Assembly: GCA_947172415.1 (NCBI GenBank)
Contig: OX359191.1
Location: 2,604,001 to 2,668,000, forward strand
From: Chondrosia reniformis
Lineage: Eukaryota > Porifera > Demospongiae > Chondrillida > Chondrillidae
DNA length: 64,000 bases
Direction: 5' to 3'
The notes below the pieces were generated by a model, which saw only the letters and a list, made by a program, of their open reading frames with translations, was not told the origin of the DNA and did not search any database. Every line of letters starts with the position of its first letter. Position 1 is the stretch's first letter. This document shows, in pieces, positions 53,690-63,799 of this stretch. A program made the translations under genes and the position numbers.

Positions 53690-56299
53690 TTACGTAAGTC
53701 TACCCTTAGGTCTTCTAGTAGTAACATTTCTTTGGAGGTGGGGTAACACAATATGGGGTAACACAAGACAGTCCTTAAGCATACTAGCTACTTTTTGCTT
53801 ATACTTGATTCTAACTAGAGGCTGCCGGGATAGGAAGGTTTTAAAGGTTGATTTTAGCTTAAAGTATTTGTAACCCTGCTTAATAAGCCTATTGCATAAC
53901 TGCAAACTTTTAGCCTGAAAACTGGAGAAGTCACTACATATTCTGGAATACCTAATTAGTTGTGAAATAAAGACACCATAGGCTGGGGTATTAGGAATAT
54001 TACTACCTAAATGGGGGAAATTTACTATATCAAAGTTAAAGTCCTCTCGCTTATCATATACTTTAGTGATAAATTGATTGTTAGTAATGGTTATATATAA
54101 GTCTAAAAAGGGGGATTTTTTAGGGCTGGTATTTGTCTTTTTAAGAATAAGTTCTTTGGGGTAAATATCACTAATTGACAGTTCAAAATCCTTGTTGTTA
54201 ATACATAAAAGGTCATCAATATACCTATAAGTATTGGAAAATTGAATAGCTAGGGTGATGTTATCCTTAAGTAGTCCTTTCATAAACTCATACTCATAGG
54301 CAAACAGAAAAAGATTAGCAACTACAGGGGCACAGTCAGTACCCATAGGGATACCTACACATTGCTTAAATACAGAACCGTCTACAAATACATAAATGTT
54401 GTCAATAAGGTAATTAAAGAGCTCTACTAAATGAACAGCTGTGACTGCTTTATTGGAGACATTGTTAGACCAAAAGGCTTTATCCTGACAGACTTCTATA
54501 TATTGGGACTTCCTACAGGTATAGGCACTATGAATAAGGTTAGTAATCTTATCTTTAAGTAGGTTATGGGGGATCGCTGTATATAATGTAGAAAAATCAA
54601 AACTAGCTAGCTGGGTTTTTCTAGCGGGTATAGACCTAAGACTATCTAAGACTTCTAGTGAGTTTTCTACTATCCAAAAGGCATTAACACCAGTATTCCT
54701 ATATATACCTAGGCAGTATTCTCTAAAATGTTTGAGAATTAGTCTGAGTGCTGAATTTAGAAATCTAGAAAGGGGTTTGGTAGTACATTTGTGAGAAGCA
54801 GCTATGAATCTGTAGTTGTAAGGGTTCTTATGTAGCTTAGGCATCCAGTAAAAAGAGGGAAGGTTACACCAGTCTGGTTTAGGTTCTAAGTTCTCTAGTT
54901 TTAAGAAATCTATGTGTTTCCTAATTAACTGTTGTGGTTCTACTGTACATTTAGCATAAGTGGAGGTACTGCCTAGTTCTTCATTAATAATTTGTCTATA
55001 GTAGGACTTACATATAAATATTATATTATTAGAGGCCTTATCGGCAGGGGCTCTAACATACTTATCATGTAGGTCTGCTAAGAATTTCTTAATTTTAGGG
55101 CAAGTAAGGGTCTTCTTGGCTACTGAGGATTTGGTATACAATTTAGACAGCTTAGAGATCCTATCATTAATTTTCTTAAGTACAGTATTTTCCCACTCAC
55201 TAAATACAGAAATAGATACATTTTCTCTACGGGCCCAGGTAATCTTATATTTTCTAAGACCTTCCTTACACATTTTTAAAGCAGTTACCCAATTAAAGTT
55301 ATTAGGTTCTCTAAATTTTGGTCCTTTCTTAAGAAGTTTTCTAAGTTTTGGGTTACTAACAATACATAGGTCACCTGTTAAAACATGGCCTAGGGGCTTG
55401 TAAATGAAGGGGGACTTGTGACACTCACATGGTTCTGGTTTTCTAAAGACATCTGACTTAGAGGCTTGTGAAAAGTTAAAGATTTGAGGTCCTATTGGTT
55501 GGGTATACTTATATACTACACATGGGGGCTCTTTGTTTTGTATAAAGGGTGGGACAGTTTCTAACACTAACTTTTGGTTTAAGATACCTGAGAGGCCTAT
55601 TTTTTCTACACCTTTATTATGAAACACGATTTTAAGAAACCCTTCTGGACTTGTCGTTTTCGTTGGGTGTTTGGGAAGGCTGGCTGAAGCGCGTGCTTTA
55701 ATAACGTCTTTAATCATTAGCATAAGTCTTAGTGGAAAAGGTGTTTCTGGGGTATCGATGAGACATTGTACCGAGTTTAACAAACGATGAAGGTGTCGAG
55801 CTTGTAATGCAAAAGTATCGCGTTTAAGTTTGGCTAGAAAGCCCACGTTCTTGTAAAGTGGTAGTCGTTCTTTGAGCCATTCAGGGTCGAAGGTAGCGTT
55901 ATTACCACTGCCTGTCGATTTTAGATTGGAGCGCCGATGCCGTCTTTTATGAGATAAGCGATTAAAAAGGTTCCATACGATGATTTCTTTTTTAAGTTTC
56001 GAAATATTGCCAACGCCTTTAATGTTATCGTTAAGTCCATATGGGTAAATAGAGCAGAGTTCCTTGTACCAGAACGCTTCTCTCAGTAGTCTGAGGCTAG
56101 TAGAATTAGGTGTCTCAGGTATCTGTTCTATGGGCATAATCAAGGCATCATCAAAACTATGGTTATCAGAATTAAAGTGATTGTAAAGATACAGTGGCTT
56201 AAAACCTTTGGTACTAGTCCTATGGTTGTTCATTCTACTCCTAAGCATCTGAGAGGTTTCTCCTACATACTGTACATCACATTGTTTACAAGTAATGTA
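53690..56299 (-). CDS. Penelope-like (Naiad) polyprotein: partial GIY-YIG endonuclease + reverse transcriptase
   Basis: Would reverse-transcribe the element RNA and nick target DNA. The first Met is at 56,248 (852 residues), but 17 more codons are open upstream (YITCKQCDVQYVGETSQ), so the true start was lost by truncation. That stretch holds the CxxC and YVG parts of GIY-YIG. Numbering from the Met: Arg residues 3 and 5, HFNSDNH (24-30, the His pair of the CCHH motif), putative catalytic Glu in LLREAFW (57), GLNDNIKG (71-78); CxC linker EPCECHKSPF (271-280) followed by GHVLTGDL; RT from PADKASNN (400-407) and MPKLHKNP (468-475); motif A FDFSTLY (549-555); motif B GIPMGTDCAP (631-640); motif C RYIDDLL (674-680); FLDLYI (713-718); then a thumb-like tail. 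Both catalytic Asp sites are present and there is no internal stop. No C-terminal GIY-YIG follows, unlike canonical Penelope elements. It may keep RT activity, but the nuclease is incomplete. Confidence 0.9.
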   Translation of the reverse strand, partial: YITCKQCDVQYVGETSQMLRSRMNNHRTSTKGFKPLYLYNHFNSDNHSFDDALIMPIEQIPETPNSTSLRLLREAFWYKELCSIYPYGLNDNIKGVGNISKLKKEIIVWNLFNRLSHKRRHRRSNLKSTGSGNNATFDPEWLKERLPLYKNVGFLAKLKRDTFALQARHLHRLLNSVQCLIDTPETPFPLRLMLMIKDVIKARASASLPKHPTKTTSPEGFLKIVFHNKGVEKIGLSGILNQKLVLETVPPFIQNKEPPCVVYKYTQPIGPQIFNFSQASKSDVFRKPEPCECHKSPFIYKPLGHVLTGDLCIVSNPKLRKLLKKGPKFREPNNFNWVTALKMCKEGLRKYKITWARRENVSISVFSEWENTVLKKINDRISKLSKLYTKSSVAKKTLTCPKIKKFLADLHDKYVRAPADKASNNIIFICKSYYRQIINEELGSTSTYAKCTVEPQQLIRKHIDFLKLENLEPKPDWCNLPSFYWMPKLHKNPYNYRFIAASHKCTTKPLSRFLNSALRLILKHFREYCLGIYRNTGVNAFWIVENSLEVLDSLRSIPARKTQLASFDFSTLYTAIPHNLLKDKITNLIHSAYTCRKSQYIEVCQDKAFWSNNVSNKAVTAVHLVELFNYLIDNIYVFVDGSVFKQCVGIPMGTDCAPVVANLFLFAYEYEFMKGLLKDNITLAIQFSNTYRYIDDLLCINNKDFELSISDIYPKELILKKTNTSPKKSPFLDLYITITNNQFITKVYDKREDFNFDIVNFPHLGSNIPNTPAYGVFISQLIRYSRICSDFSSFQAKSLQLCNRLIKQGYKYFKLKSTFKTFLSRQPLVRIKYKQKVASMLKDCLVLPHIVLPHLQRNVTTRRPKGRLT

Positions 56300-56304
56300 C
56301 TATG

Positions 56305-57279
56305 TACTAGTCATATGTACTAGTTATATGTACAAGTTGTATGTACCAGTTTTGTGTAATTGTTGCATGTACTAGTTGTGTGCTATTTATATGTACTAGT
56401 TATATATACTAGTTGTATGTACTACTTATATGTACTAGTTACATTTGTATGTACTGGGTGTATGTACTAGTTGTTTGTACTAGTTTTATATACTAGTTGT
56501 ACGTACTATTTATATGTACTATATATATGTTTATGTACTAGGTATATGTACTACTTTTATGTACTAGTCACAAGTACTAGTTATTTGTACTAGTTACTAG
56601 TTGTATGAACTAGTTGTACCTATTAATTTTATGTACTAGTTGCATGTACTACTTGTATGTATATACCAGTTGTATGTACTAGTTATATGTACTAATTTTA
56701 TATATATACTTATTGTATCTACTAGTTTCTAGTTGTATTTACTACGTTTATGTGCTAGTTGTATGTACTATGTGGATGCACTATTTATTTGAACTAGTTA
56801 TATTTTTATGTAATAGTTATATGTAGTAGATGTTTGTACTAGTTATATGTACTAGTTGAAAGTACTAGTTGTATGTACTAGTTGTATGTACTAGAACTAG
56901 CTTAATTTACTAGTTTTAGGGACTAGTTGTATGTATTAGATGTATGTAGTAGTTGCATGTGCTAATTGTGTGTACAGGTTCTGTGTACTAGTTGTATATA
57001 TATACTAGTTGTATGTACTAGCTATGTACTAGTTGTATGTACTAGTTGTAGGTACTAGTTGTATGTACTAGATGTATTTACTGTTTACATTTACTAGGTA
57101 TACGTGTGTGTACTAGTTATATGTAAAAGTCTTATCTACTAGTTATATGTCCTAGTTGAATGTACTAGTCGCCTGTACTAATTATATTTACTAGTTACTA
57201 ATTTATGAACTAGTTGTGCCTACGAATTTTATGTACTACTTGTATATACTAGATGTATGCACTAGTTGTATGTAGATAA
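56305..57279 (-). repeat. 13-bp satellite, TTGTATGTACTAG orientation
   Basis: Reverse-oriented array following the Penelope-like element, up to a strand switch near 57,275-57,281 (gataacagttttatacaac). No gene seen. Confidence 0.88.
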
Positions 57280-58768
57280 CAGTTTTATACAACTAGTAAA
57301 TATAAATAGAACTAGTTCATAAAACTAGTGCATACAACTAGTACATGCAATTAGTACATAAAACTAATACATCCTAATAGTACACACAAATAGTACATAC
57401 AACTAGTACATACAACTAGTACATTCAACTAGAACATACAACTAGTACAAACAACTAGGACATATAACTAGTACATACACCTACTACATACAACTAGTAC
57501 ATACACATTTACCTTGTAATTATAAATAGTATATGCAACTAGTTCACACAACTAGTAACTAGTATATACAACTAGTACATACAATAACTTCATAAAACAA
57601 GTATATAGCTAGCACAAACAATTAGTGCATACATCTTGTACATACAACAGGCTCATTTCTAGTACATACAACTAGTACATACAACCAGTACATCCAACTA
57701 GTACCTACAATTAGTAAATACAACTACCACATACAACTTGTACAAACAAGTAACACCAACAAACTATTAAATATAACTATTTAGTATTAGTACATACAAC
57801 AAGTAGATACAATTAGCACATACAATCAGAACATACAGCTAGTACATACAAGTAGTACATATACATAGTACATAAACATATAAATAGTACATATAAATAG
57901 TTCATACAACTAGTACAATTACACAGAACGGGTACATACTACTAGTACATACAATTAGTATCTAGTACATACAACTAGCCCCTCCCTAGTACCTAATATA
58001 ACTAGGACTTGAACCTACAACTAATACATACAACTAGTATATACAATTAATAGAAAAAACTAGTTCAAACAAACAAACAAGTAGTATATAGAACAAGTTC
58101 CTTCCTAGTTCCTAGTATCACTTGTACCAGAACCTACAACTAATTCAAAAAACTAGTACATACAATTAGTATAAACATACAACTAGTACACAGAACGTGT
58201 ACATACAATTAGGACATACAACTAGTACCTTCAACTAGTACATATAACAAGTACACACACCTACTACATATAACTAATACCTAAACATATAACTAGTATA
58301 TATGAATAGTACATACACATACTGCACACAACTAGAAACTAGTACATACAACTAGCCCCTCCCTAGTACCTAGGACTTGAACCTAAAACTAGTACATACA
58401 ACTAGTACATACAATTAGTAGATAAAACTAGTTCAAACAAAGAAACAAGTAGTATAGAGAACGAGTTCCTTCCTAGTTCTGAGTATAACTTGTACCAGAA
58501 CCTACAACTAGTTCAAAACACTAGTACATACAACTAGTACATACAACTAGGTACATACAACCAGTATCAACATACAACTGGTACACAGAACGTGTATATA
58601 CAATTAGGACCAACAACTAGTACTTTCAACTAGTACAGTACATATAACAAGTACACACACCTACTACATATAACAAATACACACACCTACTACATATAAC
58701 TAGTATATACAACTAGAAACTAGTACATACAACTAGTATATATATAAAACTAGTACATTTAACCAGTA
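57280..58768 (+). repeat. Strand-flipped satellite segment
   Basis: About 1.49 kb of CTAGTACATACAA-oriented satellite inside reverse-oriented array. Its start (acttcataaaactagtgcat-like text, then tacatcctaatagtacac) is a direct relative of 21.9-22.1 kb and 24.7-24.8 kb. It contains two tandem relatives of the longer landmark (aacctacaactaattcaaaa) near 58,090 and 58,470. The segment ends near 58,768 (aaccagtatatgtactatc). Confidence 0.82.
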
Positions 58769-59325
58769 TATGTACTATCTATAATTACTAGGTATATGTT
58801 TATTTACTAGTTATATGTAGTTGGTGTATGTACTAGATATATATCCTAGTTTTTTGTCCTAGTTGTATGGACTAATTGAATGTACTAATTGTGAATACTA
58901 GTTGTATGAACTAGTTGTATGTATATACTAGTTGTATGTACTAGTTTCATGTATTGGTTATATATATGTACTAGTTAATAGTTGTGTGAACTACTTGTAC
59001 GATCTAATTGTCAATACTAGTTGTATGAACTAGTTGTTTGTATATAATAGTTGTATGAACTAGTTAAACGTACTAGCTTTATGTATATATTAGTTGTATG
59101 TACTAGTTTCTCGTTGCATGTACTAGTTTTATGTACTAGTTATATATACTATAAGGATGCACTATTCATATGTACTAGTTAAATATTTATGTACTAATTA
59201 TATGTAGTAGGTGTTTACTAGTTATAGGTCCTAGTTTTATGGACTCGTTCTATGTACTAGTAGTTGTATGAACTACTTGTATGTACTATGTTTATGTACT
59301 ATTTATACGTACTAGTTATATTTTT
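58769..59325 (-). repeat. 13-bp satellite, TTGTATGTACTAG orientation
   Basis: Reverse-oriented array up to the short element A copy. It contains the marker block (ggatgcactattcatatg, near 59,155), which is interrupted by that element. No gene seen. Confidence 0.88.
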
Positions 59326-59713
59326 GGGGCGCCACAGGCGCCCCTATATTGTTTTCAGAAATTATGTTAACGTATGGCTTCCTGTTCGTAGTCTTGTATA
59401 TATATATATATATATCTCTCAAAAAATGGCGGACGTTCGGCTAGCTTTCGTTTTCTAGCTTAAAATTAGCTTTCTCTTCCTTAGCGTAGAACAGTGAACG
59501 AACGAAATGGACTTAAAAACCACCCTTACTAATACTATGTAACGTAAAGCTTGCGTAAAAACGTTTTCTACGAGATATGGCCTTGAAAAATTGACGGCCA
59601 ACAAGAGTCGATCGGAAATCGGTTAACCGGATATCTATGAGAAGCAGCCAAGTAGTTCGAGTTTACTTAGGGGCGCCTGGCGCCCCACGAGTTTTTTAAA
59701 CTCGAACTCCTTG
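59326..59713 (+). mobile_element. Short element A'' (Helitron-like MITE without the nested insertion)
   Basis: A 388-bp element starting with a perfect hairpin GGGGCGCC-aca-GGCGCCCC (59,326-59,344). Near the other end is the palindrome GGGGCGCC-t-GGCGCCCC (59,670-59,686), followed by the hairpin cgagttttttaaactcg and gaactccttg. Flanks read gttatattttt and ttatgtattag, where uninterrupted satellite near 43,663 reads gttatatttttatgtattag. That fits insertion at a run of T with little or no target duplication. The interior matches the shells of A and A' and has an unbroken (TA)n tract at about 59,396-59,416. A 64-codon frame starting in satellite (59,264) is not credible. Confidence 0.65.
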
Positions 59714-62700
59714 TTATGTATTAGTTATATGTGGTAGATGTGTGTACTAGTTATATGTACTAATTGCAAGTACTAGTTGTATGTACTAGTTGTATGGACT
59801 AGTACTAGGTATATTTACTAGTTGTAGATACTAGTTGTATGTACTAGTTGTATGTATATACTAGTTGTATGTACTAGCTATGTACTGGTTGTATGTTCTA
59901 GTTGTATGTACTAGTTGTATGTACAAATGGTAGGTTCTTTTACTAGTTATACTAGGTGCTAGGAAGGTACTAGTTGTATTTAGAAGATACTAGTTTTATG
60001 TACTACCTTTATGTAGTAGTTCTATGTACTATTTATAATTACAAGATATGTGTATTTACTAGTTATATGTAGTAGGTGTATGTGCTAGTTGCATGTACTA
60101 GTTGTATATAATAATTGTATGTACTAGTTGTATTCACTAGTTTTATGTACTAGTCTTAGTTATATTTAGTAGTTGTAGGTACTAGTTATGTACCTGTTGT
60201 ATGTACTAGTTGTATGTATATACTAGTTATAAATAATAGCTATGCACTAGTTGTATATACAAGTTTAGCGTTCTAGTATTATGTATTCGTTCTATGAACC
60301 AGTTGTATGTACTAGTTTATAGTTGTATTGTACTTGTTGTATGTACTAGTTTATAGTTGTATGTACTTGTTGTATGTACTAATTGTATGTACTATGCATA
60401 TGTACTATTTTTAAGTGCCAGTTATATATGTATTTACTGGTTATATGTTTGTTTACTAGTTATATGTACTAGTTGTATGCACCAGCTGTATGTACTAGTT
60501 GTATGTACTATTCATAATAACTAGGTATATGTGTATTTACTAGTTAAATGTAGTAGATGTATGTACTAGATATATGTCCTAGTTGTTTGTCCTAGTTGTA
60601 TGGACTAGTTGAATGTACTAGTTGTATGTACTAATTGTATGTGCTAGGTGTGTGTACTATTTGGTATGTACAAGTTGTATGTACTACTTCTATGTACTAG
60701 TTATGTACCAGTTGTACGTAATAGTTGTATCTATATACTAGTTGTTAACATTAGCTATGTACTAGATGTATATTCAAGTTGTATGTTCTATATAGTATTA
60801 TGTACTCATTCTATGAACTAGTAGTATTTACTAGTTTCTAGTTGTAAGTACTAGTTATATGTACTAGTTGTATGTACTATGTGTATGTACCAGTTGTTGA
60901 TTCTTGTACTAGTTATACTATGTACTAGGTAGATATTATTTGTATGTACTAGATACTTGTTGCATGTACTAGTTGTATGAACTAGTTTTATGAACTAGTT
61001 GTGTGTACTCTTTATATGTACTAGTTATATGTACCAGTCATATGTACTAGTTCAATGTACTAGTTGTATGTACTCGTTACTAGTTGTTAGTAGTAGTTGT
61101 ATGTACTAGTTGTAGGTACTAGTTCCAGTTATATGTACTAGTTATAGGTACTAGTTGTAGGTACTAGTTGTATTTATTAGTTGCAAGTACGATTCGTTTG
61201 TCCTATTTATATTTACTATCTGTATGTACTATTTGTGTGTACTAATTGTATGCAATAATTGTATGTACTAGTTGCAGGTTCTAGTACTACTTAAACTAGG
61301 TACTAGGGAGGGACTATATAGTTATATGTACTAGAAACTACTTGTATGTACTTGTTATATAAAATAGTTATATGACCTAGTTGTTATACCAGTTGTATGT
61401 CCTAGTTGTATATACCAGTTGTTTGTCCTAGCTGATTGTACTATTTACTAGTTTCATGTACAAGTTTTGTGTAGTTGTTCAATGTACTAGTTTTATGTTT
61501 TCGTTACTAATTGTATGTACTAGTTATAGGTACTAATTTTATCTACTAATTGTATGTACAAGTTCAATGTACTAGTTGTATGTACTCGTTACTAGTTGTT
61601 AGTAGTAGTTGTATGTACTAGTTTTATGTACTAGTTCCAGTTATATGTACTAGTTGTAGGTACTAGTTGTATTTATTAGTTGCAAGTACGATTCGTATGT
61701 CCTATTTCTATGTACTAGTTGTATGTACTAGTTGTATGTATTATTTGGATATACTAATTGAATGTACAAATTGTATATACTAGGTGTATGTAGTAGTTGT
61801 ATGTTCTAATTTTTTGAACTAGTTCTATGTACTAATTGTATGTACTAGTTATGTACTAGTTATATGAATTAGTTTTAAGTCCTAGTTCTGGGCACCAGTT
61901 GTATGTACTAGTTTTATGTACAACTTTTATGTACTATTTGTATGTACTATTTGTATGTACTAGTCGTATGAACTGGTAATATTAACTAGCTGTAGGTACT
62001 ATTTGTGTGTACTACTTGTATGCACTAGTTGTATGTACTAGTTGTATGTACTCAATACTATTTGTATGAACTAGTCGAATGTAGTAGTCATTTGTACTAG
62101 TAGTGGGTAATTGTTGTATGTACTAATGTACTGGTTGTATGTACTATTTGTATGTACCAGTTGTATGTATTAGATGTTTTAACTAGTTTTAAGTTCTAGT
62201 ACAAGTTTTACTAGGTACTAGGAATGACTAGTTCTAAGAACTACTTGTTTGTTTGTGTGAACTAGTTTTCTGTACTAGTTGTATGTACTATATTTATGTA
62301 CTAATTATATGTGTAGGTGCTAGTCAAATGTTATAGTTATATGTACTAGTTATATGTACTAGTTGCAAGTACTAGTCACATGTACTAGTAGTATATACTA
62401 ATTTCAGGTTCTACTCCTAATTATACTAGGGACTAGGGAGGTACTAGTTGTATATACTAGACACTAGTTGTATGTACTATTTATATGTACTAGTTGTATG
62501 TACTAGTTGTATGTATGTACTAGTTGTATATACTAGCCCTGTACTAGTTGTTGGTTCTAGTTGTATGTACTAGATACTAGTTGTATGTACTAGTTGTACG
62601 TACTACGTGTATTTACCAGTTGTATTTATTATTTGTATTTACTATTTGTATGAACTATTTATATGTGTGTTTACTAGTTATATGTACTAATTGTATGCGC

Positions 62701-63700
62701 TAGCTATATATACTAATTGTATGTACTATTTACATTTACTAGGTATACGTGTATGTACCAGATATATATAGTATGTGTATGTACTAGTTATATGTCATAG
62801 TTGTATGTACTAGTTGCATGTACTAGTTTTTTGTACTAGTTGAATTTACTAGTCGCATGTTCTAATTATATTTACTAGTTACTAATTTTATGAACTAGTG
62901 GTGCCTACGAATTTTATGTGCTGCTTGTATGTACTAGTTGTATGTACTAGTTGTATGTATATACCAGTTGTATGTACTAGTTAAATATAGTAGGTGTGTG
63001 AACTTGTTATATGTACTAGTTGTATATATGTGCTGCTTGTATGTACACGTTCTGTGTACTAGTTTTATGTTTATACTAGTTGAATGTACTAGCTTTGAAA
63101 TAGTTGTATGTTCTACTTGTATGTACTAGATACTAGTTGCATGTACTATTTGCATGTACTAGTTGTACGTTCTAGTATTATGTACTCGTTCTATGAACCA
63201 GTTATATGTACTAGTTTATAGTTGTATGTATTAGTTGTATGTAGTTATTGTATGAACTATATGTATGTACTATTTATATGTGCCAGTTATATGTGTATTT
63301 ACTGGTTATATGCTTGTGTACTACTTATATGTACTAGTTGTATGCACTAGCTGTATGTACTAGTTAAATGTACTATTTATATTTTCTAGGTATATGTGTA
63401 TGTACTCGTTCTATGAATTAGTTGTATGTACTAGTTTCTAGTTGTATATACTAGTTGTATGTAGTTTTTGTATGTACTAGTACTATGTACTGGTACTAGT
63501 TATAATTACTAGATGTAGGTACTGGTTGTATGTAGTAGTTGGATGTAGTAGTTGTATGTACTAATTGTTTGTGCTAGTTGAATGTACCAGTTGTATGTAT
63601 ATACTAATTGTAAGTACTAGCTATGTTCTAGTTGTATGTATATACTAGTTTGTTGTTTATGTAGTAGTTGTATATGCTAGTTTTATGTACTCACACTATG
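59714..63700 (-). repeat. 13-bp satellite, TTGTATGTACTAG orientation
   Basis: Reverse-oriented array. 60.7-61.05 kb is a direct relative of 39.24-39.6 kb. A local duplication with period about 499 bp covers 61.06-61.2 and 61.56-61.7 kb (ttgcaagtacgattcgt twice). The open frame at 62,938-63,129 is satellite in register and not a gene. Confidence 0.88.
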
Positions 63701-63799
63701 AAAAATCTAGGATACCATTTTCCTACGTGCTATATGCCTATTCTGTAAAAAGAGCCTATAGGGGAACTAAACCTAAAGAGAGCTTTTGGTTACACTATG
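63693..63799 (-). mobile_element. 91-bp 5'-truncated copy of the Penelope-like element 3' end
   Basis: 63,701-63,791 matches 53,243 onward (aaaaatctaatataccattt in the long copy, aaaaatctaggataccattt here) through taggggaactaaacctaaag and gagagctttt. It is flanked by an 8-bp target duplication ACACTATG (63,693-63,700 and 63,792-63,799). Same strand as the long copy. Its clean ends define the 3' terminus of the family. Confidence 0.85.

Larger units (their letters stand above)
53239..56304 (-). mobile_element. Naiad-type Penelope-like retroelement (permuted: GIY-YIG nuclease N-terminal to RT)
   Basis: A 3,058-bp element (53,243-56,300) flanked by a TATG target duplication (53,239-53,242 and 56,301-56,304). 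The undisturbed satellite (tgtgtatgtactagtcat) occurs near 48,516. It is cut off at its 5' end inside the GIY-YIG domain; just outside is satellite with an in-frame TAG (56,300-56,302). Contents on the minus strand: remaining GIY-YIG endonuclease, CxC linker, reverse transcriptase, stop at 53,690, then a 447-bp 3' UTR with AG-rich tracts and a hammerhead-like motif. N-terminal GIY-YIG plus CxC linker is the published signature of Naiads (permuted Penelope-like elements reported in many invertebrates and said to favour microsatellite targets). Satellite insertion fits that preference. Confidence 0.88.

Noticed and set aside
55116..55403. 95-codon plus-strand frame
   Set aside because: Antisense shadow of the Penelope-like RT frame.
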